In this document: piece by piece, positions 12,951-25,948 of the stretch
Layout: every line of letters begins with the position of its first letter
Numbering within the stretch: the stretch's first letter is position 1
Assembly (NCBI GenBank): GCA_936440205.1
Contig: OW387139.1
Span: 27,120,378 to 27,184,377 of the forward strand
Source of the DNA: Lepidonotus clava
Lineage: Eukaryota > Annelida > Polychaeta > Phyllodocida > Polynoidae
Reading direction: 5' to 3'
Length of the DNA stretch: 64,000 nucleotides
Program-made: the position numbers and the translations under genes
Notes under the pieces: model-generated
Seen by the model: the letters and a program-made list of their open reading frames with translations, nothing else
What the model was told of the DNA's origin: nothing
Database searches by the model: none

Positions 12951-13320
12951 CACGTATTGGTCTGCCTTCTATTCAACTTGCCGAGTGGGCTTCAGACTAA
13001 CACCGTGGTTAATACTCCTTACAGCGCCTTTCTCCACAGAGAACGCTGAGTCATTCTGGCTTATGGGGAACTAGGGGCTCATCCCCGAGTCTCTCAGGTG
13101 GCGCACCTAGCGGTCGGGCTGCGTGTAATTAGTGTCGACGCGGGCAGTTAGAGTGGTCAGCTGGGAGTCTGGCTGATGTAAATATAATGAGGATTCCGTC
13201 TCCTCCACCCACACCGCCGGTTCGTCGGGTTCCACCGTCCATACTCCCACTGAGCCCGGCCAAATAGTCCACTGCCTCTCCTGTAGTCGGATTGGCAACT
13301 CATGCTAAACTGAGACTTCG
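12950..13320. other. GC-rich island
   Basis: GC-rich block with AATTAGTG at 13127-13134 and a partial CTCF-like core around 13096-13112. No exon recognised. Candidate regulatory element. Confidence 0.3.
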
Positions 13321-15120
13321 CATATAGATCCCATGTGGAGTCACTTCTCTCTAAACTCGTTGGTCAGAGTAACGAGATTATAGAGTAGCTTCCTCGGTAG
13401 TGTATGGGTATATTTGGGCGATAGGCTCCTACAAATCATGTCCGGTGGACTGGTGATTCAGTGACAATGTCGATCAAAAGAACTCTGCAAATTAGTGTGT
13501 CTTTATCACGGTCTGGATTTCTTTTTTACTATGTATACACTGGACGGATAGTTTTAGTCCAAAAGGTTTACTTTATGTCCGATTTGCACCATAGATATCT
13601 TGTATGGATCCAGTTATCATTTCTGTTTAATCATTTGTTTGTGTGCAGTTTCAGATCATTTAAACCAGACAGGAAAATAATCTTCATGGAGTGTAAATAT
13701 CAATCGTGCTGAACGAATTGAAATTAATATCTTCTTCGTGGAAAAGCATTTCCCCGTCTTGTAATTGTAAAGAAATGGCAGGAAATCATTTTTGTAGTAA
13801 ATGCAGATATTGGTATGATTTCATAGAAGCTAGAGATAATTCTATTATGTATGATCTCTATGGCATGACTATATATACTTCCACAACAAGCCTTTGGTTA
13901 TAAACATGGCAATTCCATCAGAGTAAACGGCTAATACCAAGCATGAGATTGGTTATACATGGGGATTCAGTTAATTGCGTACAGCTATATATAGGCCTAC
14001 TGGTGATTCAGCAACGTTTTCAGCTGGCGGAGAGAAGAAAAAAGCATTGGTATTTTGAAGTACATTTACAGCAGGTGTTTCTTACTCATCTTCTTTCACA
14101 CTGGTCATCGATTGAGGGAAATCTCTCAAGGTCAGAAATTACTCAGAATAACTGCCCATAGATTGTAAATTGGAAAGAAACGCAGAACTGTAGGCCTATA
14201 CGTCCGCAAAGTATATTGCTAGCAGTAGCACATCAATGAATCAACGTTGTCTTTTTCTAATAACACAGAGTCGATATATCTTAGTAGTACGATTCTCTTC
14301 CTTTTTCTGCTCTGATCAATATCCATACATCTTCCCGGTGTGACCTACATTGTAATGCCTCGTAGTGCCACTTAGTCAATAAAAGGGGCCAGTCATGGCA
14401 AAGAGCATGTCATCCTCAGAGATAAAGTCAATGGTGATTCATTAATCCCTGATGGGGTTCTCGTAAGGTCGTGGTCTTACGCAAACGCTCTTCATTGTTC
14501 TCCATGTAAAACGTCATACCACTGGAATGCTAATTTCCGTTTTCTGAGCTGGAGGAGACTTGGTGCGCTCTCAAGTAATTTAGTGCTTACAGTATCAAGA
14601 TGATTGGTTTGTTCGCCATTTATGTCACTTCACACTGACTGACAATGCCTTATTAACATGTATTCTGACAACCCAGAAAGGGGTGTCGAGCCATTCTGTT
14701 ATTTAGCCATTTCTCCATGCGATGTCAAAGCGGCTGGTTTGTTTAAAGATTTCCAAATGAAGACACCTTACTTCTAAATCTGGTCAAATGTTTCGCAAGC
14801 CGTAGGGGTAATTGGGCATATCAATTTTTCTCTACAATAAACCCTTTCATTTCATGCTGGACATAATTTCGCTTAATTCGGACCCCACAGATTACGGTTT
14901 TGATTTGCTGTATTTCCCCAGGATTTTCATGGATTTCCCTCAGGAATTCCTTATATTTGAGGAAGATCAAAGGCTGACCAGCCTATATCAATTAGAGTTA
15001 GGCCTATAGAAATCAGATTTGTGGCATCAAATAGGGAATTAAATCAGCCTTTAAACGATATATGTGCCATTTTTGTATGTTGAATACTCATAAGAACATT
15101 GTCTTTGGAAAAATAATGGA
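13320..15120. other. AT-rich non-coding stretch
   Basis: Contains three TAGGCCTA palindromes (13992-13999, 14191-14198, 14999-15006), one AATTAGTG (13490-13497) and a TCAAGGTCA nuclear-receptor-type half-site (14126-14134). Plus-strand frames of 65-83 codons between 13461 and 14161 are unrelated to any family I know. Confidence 0.5.
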
Positions 15121-15180
15121 AAAATTTCCGTTTTCCGGGCGGCTACGGCCGAATCGGGGAGTACACCCTTGGGCGGCCAT

Positions 15181-15317
15181 GGCCGGATTGGGGTCTAAAG
15201 GGTTAAAATCCATGGATTTCTCTACTACGTATATATTTGTGTTACTGTGGCCGGATTGAGGTCTAAAGGGTTAAAATCCATGGATTTCTCTACTACGTAT
15301 TATATTTGTGTCACTGT
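15181..15317 (+). repeat. tandem duplication, two units of 68-69 bp
   Basis: Unit 1 is 15181-15248 and unit 2 is 15249-15317. They differ by about two substitutions and one inserted T. Each carries the 14-bp palindrome AAATCCATGGATTT variant around ATCCATGGAT. A diverged third half-unit seems to precede them at about 15150-15180 (GGCGGCTACGGCC against GGCGGCCATGGCC). It may be an old minisatellite or part of a dispersed repeat. Confidence 0.85.
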
Positions 15318-15930
15318 GGTAATTATCATACGGAAAGATGGTAGCAAATGGATGTATCGGCATACACACGTGTACGTTTTGCCCTTTTCCCTCCCTCAAT
15401 AGAATGGTTACTAAGGTATCTAGGTTACTGCTAGTCTCCTGTGATAAACCGCTGTTGTGATATGAAAAAGCCTCGGTTATTGACGGAGAATGTCAACGGT
15501 AGACAAAGTACAGTTTGCAAATACCAACTGGCTAATGCAGCCTCATCTGTCAGCTCGCCGGTTGTCAGTTATATCTGGCTAAACTCACTGTAATCTAAAT
15601 GACCTTGAATACTCTTTCCCTGTCCGTACTCTTTATACAAGGCTACCCAATGCAATGCACTGCATCATATCAGGTGAACATTAATTTAAGTCGCTTTTCA
15701 CTTATTGCCTTGACATGAGGAATTCCATACTGAAAATATAGATCTATAAACCCATGACATAAAACACTGAATATTTATGGTTTCAATGCGGTTCATTTTA
15801 AGGTAGCAACAACGAAGATGGACATAATTCAAATATTTTAAATAAATAAATCAACTGCTTCTTTCAAAGATGAATTTCGCATTCCCCGTATGCGTTTCTT
15901 TTTCTGAAAAGCAGTCTGGGTTCTACCTTA
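15318..15930. other. AT-rich spacer
   Basis: No gene or repeat seen. TGACCTTGAA at 15600-15609 (minus-strand TTCAAGGTCA) matches an ERR/NR5A monomer site, but a 10-mer is weak evidence. Confidence 0.5.
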
Positions 15931-17520
15931 TGGGTTCACTCAGGTCTATTCCTGGCAACGACCTCGGATGGATATAAAAAGCTGCGGCCACCAGAAGGCG
16001 TTGAGAGCATGCCGTGTGGGCAGGGGCTGCGGTGAGGTGGTCTGGAGACGGAGGGGGCCAGATAAAAGGCCAGGTGAGGTGATGCCAGCGGTTCATGTAC
16101 TCAGGTAATTGGACAACGCTAAACAGGATGTCGCGGCGACGCCAAGCTGGCCCGACAATGACAATCTCCATTATTCATCTCTCAGCCCAAAACGTTCGGC
16201 CCTACAACGCCCCTCCCGGGACCACCGCCGAAACCATTACCACAGTTAAATAGGAAGAGAAAAAAGGAATTGTATCAAACGTTAATACATCCCGCAATCG
16301 GACAGTTCTGTATCGGGGCCTCTGTCCATCAAATACCGCCTTTGTTTGGTAAATCATGGCCATGCCCCGAACGGCAGATTACCTGAGAACGTCGCCATGC
16401 CAACCCCCAATTCCGGGACAGGCTAAATTGAAATCTTGATCTGAATTTGTTGCATTTCCGCCGAGGCAAAATTGAGTTCCACGGATAGACCATTCGTTAG
16501 CGTTGAAGGTCAGGTTGAGGTCGACTAGAACAGGGAATGGGCTGCTGTAATTTGTTTTACACTTGGACAATCTACATTATTCAAGAATTGACTGTAAGTT
16601 TCATCTTGTCTATGGGTCAATTCCCACAGTTGATATCATATAGGCCTAAGTTGCATTTGCTCCCACGCATGTATGAAATCCAAGTGCATCTTCTTACTAT
16701 ACCTAAAGTACACCATGTGCAGTGCTGCTACCGAATGAATAGCTGAAACTCACATCGGCTCAAACATAAAATACCCAAAGTTTTGCAATGCAAATAACTA
16801 ACACCCCAAATGTGACCGGTATCTTTGATCCTACATATTCCGACCAACATCAAACACTTCCTTCTACTCTGTGTCCGACAGCCTTGGCGTTTACGGCAGT
16901 CTTAAACCCAGCTTCCTTTGGCATGAGCCCCCTCTGCCTTGCACTAAGATCTTTTCATCTTGGTCACAGTGGCTAGTTGAGATCACGGCATATCTGACCC
17001 TCAGCATCTCAGACCTAAAAGAGCGCCATCATCCCTAATACGGCGTGCTGTCACCTTGTCGTGAGGCCCTCATTTCCCGCGCTGCCAGGGCCAAATGTCG
17101 ACTGCACGCTCTAGCGTTCCGTTCGCGCCCAAACTGAGGGCTGCGACCTTTGACCTCTCAAATTTGCGGGCGGGCGCGGTAATTTTCCAGCAGGACGACG
17201 CGCTATCTGCAACTGACATCCCCCATTGCGTGCGCCCAGCCTGATGATGAGGTGTGCACCCCCAAAGAATTTAAGAACTGCCCCCTCGGCCACCTTTCAC
17301 GCCGCCTAGTGCCCAGCAATAGAACTGCGATTCTCTCCCTCCCCCTTCTCCTCGAAAGGGCGTCCAGATGTGGCGGAGGGGGCGCAGGTCCAAGAAATTG
17401 CCAATTGTAGGTGGCATTGTGGCTACGTTTGTGGTCAGGGTTGGGGCCTGTAGGTTGGATTCCAGGAAAGGCTGTGACGTGTGTTGCCACCCGCCGTTCC
17501 CATGGGACTGAGGAGTAAAG
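15930..17520. other. pair of GC-rich islands
   Basis: GC-rich blocks at about 15930-16520 and 17000-17520 flank a mixed 500-bp stretch that contains a TAGGCCTA palindrome (16641-16648). The second block contains a DR1 site and a weak CTCF-like core (GCCGCCTAGTGC, 17301-17312). Minus-strand frames of 60-95 codons are arginine/proline-rich by composition only. Confidence 0.3.
17144..17156 (-). promoter_or_regulatory. DR1 nuclear-receptor element
   Basis: On the minus strand the sequence is AGGTCA-A-AGGTCG, a direct repeat of nuclear-receptor half-sites spaced by one base with a single deviation in the second half. DR1 is the binding pattern of RXR, HNF4 and COUP-TF type receptors, all present in invertebrates. 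It lies inside a GC-rich island, which makes a regulatory role plausible but not proven. Confidence 0.45.
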
Positions 17521-18360
17521 GGGTTGACATGGCTTCTAGGAAACAGAATGACACAATGGTGGAATACTACAAAATTAGCATTTTAACTGGTGTTCTAGCC
17601 TGAGGGTTACGTCAGGCTTGCATAAAATGGGTAACCGGGGCACCAATTCTGGGCGCGGCAGCCTTCGGTAAGAAAGAGAGGTCTGTGGTGTCAAACTAGC
17701 CTGTACAATATATTATTATGCCAGTCTAACCACGGTCATAATGATTTCTTATTCTAAGGCAACAGAGACTGCCAAGCCAGACGCGACATAATTGCTACGT
17801 TCTGCAACGTTATGACCAGTCACATCATATGGTAAGCCTACATATATATACAAGCTCTCTGACACGTTTGTTATCAATTCAAGTTCTTTTCTACTATAAT
17901 TATAATGAGTAACAACAAACAGACACACAATGATAATGTTTGGAGAGTTTTAATTATTTATCATTTAGTTATTTAAATATATATCATGATGTATATATAG
18001 ACTATAGTCTATGATCTGGTCTGGCTCTCTGGTGTGAGTTATTGGACAGGACGAGACAGAACACTGACTAGTAATGAATAACGTTAATATAAAAATAAGG
18101 GTATGATCAGGGACCGTTGCCAGTGAGTCAAAACGGGAACAATATGGTAGCCAAAATTGTTAAGACGTGGTAAAGGGTAGCAGAGCGATGTAGAGAGGGG
18201 GAATATGCCTGACAAAACATTTACCAGATAAAGTAAAATTGTTTAAAGGTAGAGCACGAGTATAAATTGGGTTTTATATCGGAGTATACCTACTATAGTT
18301 GACAGGTATGCCTTTATTTAAGCACATCCCTTTCACATAACATATATATATATATATTAT
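17520..18360. other. AT-rich spacer with TA microsatellite
   Basis: AT-rich. A pure TA run lies at about 18342-18358. No gene. Confidence 0.5.
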
Positions 18361-18900
18361 AAGCCTACAGGTGAGGCGACAGGCCACCCACAGCTTAATC
18401 TCTACAACCTAATATATGGCCCAGGTCTTTACATGACCCCTAAGTACCATGAAGTGCCAAACCCTGGCCTAAAGCTGCGCAGGTCGACAACCCTCTGCTG
18501 CTTGAGTAAATCTAACCACCACTAACCGCCGCGAGTGCTCCCTAGAGGGGCATAACGATCCCCATCCCACTGAGTAGGGGGCTTGTACCCCGTTTGGGGC
18601 TCCCAGGTCATAGAATACAAATTGGCGTGTCTGATAGGGAACCCGCGGCATAACAAGGTAAAGATATCGGCCCCTCCCCCGAATGCCAACTGCGATACTT
18701 TTTTCTTTCATGAGTCTGGGATGTGATGATCTGGGGCGGGGGGCTGGGTCTGGGTCGGGTGAGGATTGATCACATATCGGCCGGGCTGGTAAAGCCCACT
18801 CTCCATCGCTACCTGAGTAGGGGATCAGTGGCCGCGTTACCTCTTCACGCTCTGTTGACTCCATCACCGCCCTGAGTGATAGTGTGCTAGCGGAAGGCTG
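18360..18900. other. GC-rich island
   Basis: Contains a 132-codon minus-strand frame (18469-18867). Its product is rich in R, P and S with no domain, signal peptide or repeat pattern, and there is no support for it as an exon. I treat it as chance opening in GC-rich DNA. Candidate regulatory element. Confidence 0.3.
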
Positions 18901-19280
18901 AATTCGAGGGACTATTGGAAAATAAAGTTAGATGTCTGCGATTGTCTCTATATGATTTGTATTTATATAATAGGGTAGGGATGGATCTGGGATATGGATC
19001 AAATTTGAGTATGTATAAATAGAGGAGGCGGAGAGCTAACTTCACAGGGTAATTGAAATAACCGGAAACATTACCAATTATAAGTAGAGTTCAAACATTA
19101 AAAACATTGACTGCTCAATGCATGTGAATAAGATGATGGATGACATCTAGCCACTTAAGATCTAGGGCTCATGTTAAGAACCTCTTCCCACAACAGATTT
19201 CTCAAAGTCTGTTCAAACGTCCTTAATCCTCAAGTTAAAAGGGATCTTCAGACTCTTGGAGAAATCAAAGTGAATCTCCC
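18900..19280. other. AT-rich spacer
   Basis: Nothing recognisable beyond short frames. Confidence 0.5.
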
Positions 19281-20600
19281 TCTTCAATCACTCCGATCGA
19301 GCCCAGTCCACTTCCCCTTTTAGCAGCAGTGTATATACATGAGCCGCTACCTTGAATGGTGTTCGCTCGACTGTGACCGAACTAGAAGCTTTCTTTTATC
19401 GCCCAAGGCAGGCAGGCGGGGCCCCTTTGAGGGTATCGGGCGGCGCTCGTTAGACGCCGGCGACATGACCAATTTCTGGCCGAATTGGCCGACGGCGGGA
19501 GCGGGCGCTGCCGGCATCCATCTCCTGAAGTGGGCCGACGGGCGCCCTGTGTGCAGGCCGGCGGGCCGACGGAATTAGCAGTCAACGCCCAATCCAACTG
19601 ATGAATAGTTGAGCACAGGTGAGCAGGGTGGCCGGAGGCGAGCTGCTCGGGTTCTGGGTCGCCTCGAGTGGCTCGCAGATTAACACTGACAGGGCCCCTT
19701 CCTATCCAACACCGCCGCCTTGGTTACCGCCCTTGTGGAGAAGGGGCCAGAGAGCGACCGCTGATTGACCCATGGATACAACTGCTTTGTAATGGCAAAG
19801 TCAGCGTCCCTGATTAATAGTACTAGGTCGTGTCATATCACACGGCCCAACAAGCCTCAACATAACATGGCTTCCCATACACGTGTATAATGACACATAT
19901 CGTGTAATATGCATCTTTAGGCACGAATGACTGAACCATGTTCTCTCAATATCTGATAAACAATACACATTCCTTTATCATTATCGACAGCTTATCACTA
20001 CCATACATTTATGTCAGTTACTATTAATACGGATTATATACCTCCAACAGAATATTGGATCAGCAGTATCACTCCCTTGGTAGACCGATAGCACCGCACG
20101 AATTCAATTCGTATTCTCCTGTTGTGCTTACCATCCCCGACAACAAAAACAGCGACAATAAATCTCAGACGCCTCCAGGCGGAACTCTCAGATGGTACAA
20201 GGGGATGGGGGCGATGTGCTGGGCGATCTGGGAGCATGGTCCAACGCGCTTGGACTTATGATGCCAGCTTCCCTTTGTGCGCCCCAGGGGCGGGCTAGCG
20301 CAGACATCTAAATCCCATCTCCAGCGGGTTTAGGTCAAGATGGCAAGCAGACGCAGGAATTATGGACGTCTGGGTGAGGCCGGGGCCTGTGGGCGGCTGC
20401 TGGTTCAGTGAGGTCCGCTGTAGAGGGTGGTAGATGGCCTGGGGGGACCGCCCGTCGCCCACGGGGCAGAGAAAGAGGCACAGAGGGAGGAGGGGGAGGC
20501 CTACCTCAATGTTTATCATGGCAACATAGGAAACTGTCCATCTGGCAAGAGAATTTGTGGGAAAACAACGCTCTAAGCCAAACCCCGCATAGATCAATGG
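19280..20600. other. two GC-rich islands with AT-rich gap
   Basis: GC-rich at about 19290-19780 and 20060-20560, AT-rich between. The first holds CTTTTATCGCC near 19392, sharing the CTTTTATC core of the 17-mer found at 5227 and 36321. Frames of 65-100 codons overlap in several phases and resemble nothing. Candidate regulatory elements. Confidence 0.3.
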
Positions 20601-21690
20601 CCAATGTTTCCAAGTTTACTTTTTACTCCCGTTTTTCACACTTAAAGTGATTTCTGCGCAGGACTATATAGGTTGCCTTAGGATGGGAACTCTTGGATAG
20701 AATGGTGTGCATACAGGACGTGGCCGAACCCCCTTCAGGCACCTGTTGGTGGTACTTAACGATGATAGATTGCCCCGACGGTATTGTAGACTCCTGGAAA
20801 TAGTGCCATCTACAAAGCCCTAACTCAATATACTACTGTCATACAAGTCTCCAAAGACAGATGCGTCTCTGCAATGGCTAGAACTATGAATAGGGAATTC
20901 AGATCTTATCTGAATCTTCCGCTGTCGACGAAATCAATCGGTTGAGATCGTAATAATTATAAGTTTCCCTCCAACATAATGTTCCCAATTAGTTGTCTTA
21001 TCTAAAAACTGAACTAGTTCAAGGCAGTTGGTGATATTCAAGCAATGACTGGAATGCAAAAGGATGATTTATGTCAGTTGTATGTATTTAAACTATCATC
21101 CCTAGATTTCGGTTAATCATCATTCTCTTTAAAAGAAGCAGTGGGTGATATACGCTTAATTAAGGTGATGAATCAGGTGAATAAATCAGGTAGATTCTGT
21201 AGTCATTAAAGGTATATAAGGTCCGCATGCCCAAACGCCTTTTTTCAAATAAAGATGTATTATACGTTTATGACTAAAACAGGTGTTTGACCGCCTCTAG
21301 TTAGTGGACAATGTGTGAACAAATCTGTCCTGAATACGGTAAACCTGTATATCTGTATCTGAGAAAATCCTACTATCAGGTCTCATCTGGGCCACTAACT
21401 GAATAGATCGGCACCTCCACCCCTGGATGACATCACACCTGCGGATTCACATATTCCAACGATTAATATAGGCCTCAATTCCAAAGGGAGCGAGAGTTGA
21501 CTAGCATCCTGTATAGATACGAGATGATCTCTAAAAGAATAGACCTTTGTTTTTGTTCTGCCAACATCAAATATTTACGAATTTGATCCCATATAGCCCC
21601 GTATATACATTAACCCTGGATTAACAGCTGCTAACTTTGCTCTGTATAATCTAAGCTGAGCTTAACCTTATTCAATCACAATAAGAGTGA
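20600..21690. other. AT-rich non-coding stretch
   Basis: No gene, repeat or transposon seen. Confidence 0.5.
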
Positions 21691-22130
21691 ATCAGCTGTC
21701 CCAGTATTGAGACCATTCGACCACCAGTTTGTCCTCTCCGGATTATAAGCCGGCCCCTTTCTCCGTCTCCCGGCCCTGTCAGTGTGAGCAGATGCAGTAA
21801 CAGCTCGGATTGACTCTGTGCTCAGGGCTCTTGATGATTCTTTTCACGGGAAAGTCACACCAAGTGAAGGGTAAAAGAGGGGGGAGCATCCTCTGGGCGC
21901 CGTACTGATACGCTGAGGGGGTGTTTGGAGGTGTTGGGGCACCGCCCACTTGGCCCATCTGACACCAAGAGGGCATTGATCTGCTCGCTAGTCGTGCTGA
22001 GCAGGTCCGAGCACACCCTGAGCAGAATCAGCGGCTCACTGAGGCCTGACAGACTAGAGGTCTGGTGAGCGGCTCGCACCGATAGCACTGCCCTCAACGA
22101 GCAGGGCTGGGGAGAAGCTCCGTTTTACGT
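21690..22130. other. GC-rich island
   Basis: GC-rich, complex, no repeats. Minus-strand frames at 21779-22097 are in two phases and featureless. Candidate regulatory element. Confidence 0.3.
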
Positions 22131-23570
22131 TACAAACTACCTGTCAGACGGAAATTGAAAGGTAATGTACAGGGACATCCTAAAGGTTTTTTCCCAAATT
22201 TTAGAACGGATCGATGGTGTTTTTGCAATAAAAAAGAAACCATACCTTTTCACACGGTCCAACTAAGAGTTATCCTATTATTTATAAATCCTTAGCGGAG
22301 ACATTATTTTGCACTGGTGTTTTTGTTATGTCACATTTATTTCCCTTTCATCATGAAAATCGTATTACAAAAAATACATTCACGGTAAAATTAGGAGTCC
22401 TTCCCTTGTTCTTTGTCTGGGAGGAAGGTCCTTTCAGGATGAAGTACCTCTCGTATGGCCTGCCAAGAAAAGTGGAAAATGAGTCCTCTGGCGGTCGGAA
22501 GTGCGGAGATCATGGAGGTGGAAAATGGGATTTGTTCTCCAGGCCTGTAAGGACCATGACTGTAAGCACCACGGGCTTAGCCGGCCTCTCACAGCTGATC
22601 CCGACTGGTGCTAAGTACCAGCACCTTGACCCTTGGCTTATCAGCGTGCCTTGGGCACCGGGACTTTCCATCTGTGTTGAAGTAATGGATCGTTTGTTGA
22701 GACATCCTACAATATTCACCAACATTTTGCAAATTACGATCTTTTTGTTGAATACCTTCTGCACAAGCGGCTAAGTCCTAAAGAGATGCTAACTAGCAAT
22801 CATCTGATGCTCGAATGATGAACACACTATTGTTGGGGATATCATCACTTTACCGGAAAGATTCTAACTTTTATATGTGATGAATATTACAATTTTCCAA
22901 ATGTGGATTATGGTTTCTAGAATATGTAGAGATAGATACAGGATTTGAAGAAGGGCAGAGGGAGGGACGTTTGAAATGTCGCCAATTCTGCGGCCATATG
23001 TAGTTTAAGGTCACGCCAAAACGAATGGGGGACACGATCAACTGCAAATGTCTTAATTCTTTCCAACATCAGATGAAAACAAATACTAGCAATAACTGAT
23101 TTGATATAGTGCATAAAAAGAGAAAACGGTTAATTCCTCATACATTCTTCGATGGCCATGTAAAGGTGCTTTATTCTGCTCCATTTTTAGATAACATAAT
23201 TTGTTTATCTTATCAAAAGCATATCTGTAACATTGAAATGATATAGAATTGTAAAAAATTACAGAGTATCAATTTGGAGACTGAATATTACAATTCTTAT
23301 TCATCAAGCGCTTATATACAACCTAAATCGTGTTTTTAAGAAATAGAAAATAAGTTAAAGTAAATTCATAATCATGTTTACTTTTTGAATTGGAAAGTTT
23401 CTGACTCACATGTGGAAAAAAATCTAAAGCGATTGACGGAACTGAGCTAAATTGATATTTTTGGAAAAAAAATCTTTGAATTAGGGGCCTATTAATTTTT
23501 TCGATCTCGAGGATTTCGAAATAATTAATTAGAACATATTTGAAATACAAGTACACATATGAGACCCAAG
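22130..23570. other. moderate-GC patch within AT-rich DNA
   Basis: A plus-strand frame of 148 codons covers 22328-22774. Its product shows no domain and no compositional sign of coding, and the minus strand is also open over much of it. The flanks are AT-rich. Not called as a gene. Confidence 0.45.
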
Positions 23571-24230
23571 AAGACCGATTCGGGCTTTTGCGTTGTTTAT
23601 CAAAGACGCAGTGCTTTTGGCAATCAGAGACCCGACTCCTTCACCCGATGCCTGCTCCTCCTCAGGCCGCCCTCCTCTCGTCTACTTCTCCTCTCCTGTC
23701 GCCCTGGCAACATTTCCGGAGGTGGGAATATATTGGACAGGCCTGGCGTCATCAGCTTGTGTCCGATAGATTCGCCGTCACGATGTCGCCCGATGTGACC
23801 CTCCACAAAAAGAGGTATCCAATCGGCGGTACGGACTGTCCCTCCCAACTGTCCATGTAATCCCAAAGTTGATTCGATTACGCGCGCCTTCTATCCACGT
23901 CCTTGGCCCTGCGGTCATCGGCATTTCACCCTCCACACTGGCACCCCAATGGTCGATGCACCAGTCAGCTTGTCAGGGTTCTGGACACCTCTTAAGTCGA
24001 CAGAAAAAGCCGACGTTCGTCGCCATTGTCGCCAACCAACACAGCCTCGGGGTCGGCAACTCGAGTCGATTGAAAAGTGCCGAGGGCTTTTTTGTTCTCT
24101 GGATCATTTGAGAACATTTGGGTGCCGCCACATTGACTGGCTTTGCCATCGAGTGCCGATGAAGTCTGATGCTTCGCAGGGTGACAGGGCTTGATGAGTG
24201 TGACAAGTATCGTGTAACAGCCATAGGCGG
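23570..24230. other. GC-rich island with several overlapping frames
   Basis: Six frames of 79-106 codons overlap on both strands. All are arginine/serine-rich and unrelated to known families, which points to GC-driven openness rather than coding. Candidate regulatory element. Confidence 0.3.
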
Positions 24231-25492
24231 CAGTATATAGCCTATATCTAAAAGGGTTTGAGAAGGTCACAGAAGGTTTTTCTAGAATCCTTAGGATACT
24301 AAGCAGTTCCTATATGAATGCGTGTTTGGTTACTAGCTGCTGTAACACAGGGGTTCCAGTTGGGCGAAGAATTCTTGAACTTGTATTTTCGGGAGTTATT
24401 TAATTGAGTATCTGATGATTTACCCTTTTTAAGTTACGTTCTCCTTGCTGCCCCCAGTTTCACTAGTGGTGGGTTGTAGTAGAGCTAATAAGCACTAGTA
24501 CTCAGAACATCTCGCATTCACCAGACATTTCAACTAATGTATTATTAAGCGCATTATGAGCAATAAAGACTTCTATTTGTCGACGTAGGTTTAGTTCCCT
24601 GGCCTGGAGTCCGGACTGCCTTACCATTTCTAAGGATGTGTCCATGAATAGAGCAGTAATCAGCTGACCTATGATCACAGCCTATTCACTTTGGACTAGT
24701 GCCAAGGGGGTATCTCCTTACTTTGGGAGATTGTTCACTGGTCACAAGGCCGTTTTTGTACACCTGCGACCATTAGTTGATTGATATTCTAAGGTCAAGC
24801 AGAAACTAAATTTATCACATTCTACATGACTTCTAAGGTAGGAACTTTACCAGAATTTTGGTTTGTTTGACAACAGTTATACCATATTTTCGGTTTGTTT
24901 TATAGTAGATCATGCAAGGTTAACATGATATGAGAGTTTAATTCTACCCCTCTTATCATGGTCTTTTTATAACATTCTGCTCTGGTTAAAGATTTCCCTT
25001 TTACCTTTATATTTCTGGATGTATTGAAATCGAAACAATCAACGAATAGAAGAGTATTGTTCGTGAAAGGAAATACCGAGTTTTAACAAAGAATCATTTG
25101 ATTTATATAATGTCGTGAAAAGTGTTTATCCCAGACTCTATGATTGTTACTGATTTTCTTGGAATGTAAAATAATACATCTGATATTCCAGTAGAGGCCA
25201 GTAGATTATCAGAAAATGAGCTTTCAGCAAAGCCTATTGCTGGCCATGGAGCGCTCCGATAGTTGTTACTGCCATAACTTTGTACATTCTATATTGATTC
25301 TAATTATGGATTAAATGAAATAGACTATTATGTCATCTTAATAATTATTCATATTTTGTAATAATTGTTTAATCATTATTTAAGTTTGTTGGAATTCCAG
25401 AATTATTATGGAAACACACGAAATACCTGAAGTAACTCGAAATATCAAATAACATGAAATGTACAGAAATGTACAGGATAACATGAAACTCT
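24230..25492. other. AT-rich spacer left of the transposon
   Basis: AT-rich with no gene. The only recognisable short match is a chance resemblance to the miR-1 seed near 25160, which lacks a hairpin. Confidence 0.5.
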
Positions 25493-25948
25493 GGTACATT
25501 CTATGTTAAGTGTTGCATATGGGTAGAAAAAAAGTGGAAAAACAAAATCGGAATTACAACTTTAATTGTAGTATTTTCTCAAAAGACAGGTGTTATTCTG
25601 TCCTCTTGGAAAAAATTGGCTCGTTAAACTTCTTCATAATAGAAATATGACACTTCAAAGATATATATGATATATTTGACCAAATGGGATAAAGGCTTTC
25701 TTTTGTGTTCCTATATTGAACAACTTAGAACTGATATGTGACCCACCATAACAATGTGATACCCTCTTTTTGTGAATTTCACATTGAAGAGTAGTATCTT
25801 AGCTTTCAAACAATACCAAAATTATTAAAATATGATAATTATTTCTGAAGTTAGAGTCATAGTCACATAGGAGTGTCAGTGTTCCTGAAAACTATTTTTT
25901 CACTTGGCCACCTAATGTGGAGTCTATAATAGATACCGTAAAGGTAAA

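Noticed and set aside
18469-18867. 132-codon minus-strand frame as an exon
   Set aside because: Arg/Pro/Ser-rich by composition only; no family resemblance.
22328-22774. 148-codon open frame as a gene
   Set aside because: The product has no recognisable domain, the composition matches the local DNA, and the antisense strand is also open.
25160-25181. miR-1-like start TGGAATGTAAA
   Set aside because: The second half does not match and no complementary arm lies within 100 bases on either side.
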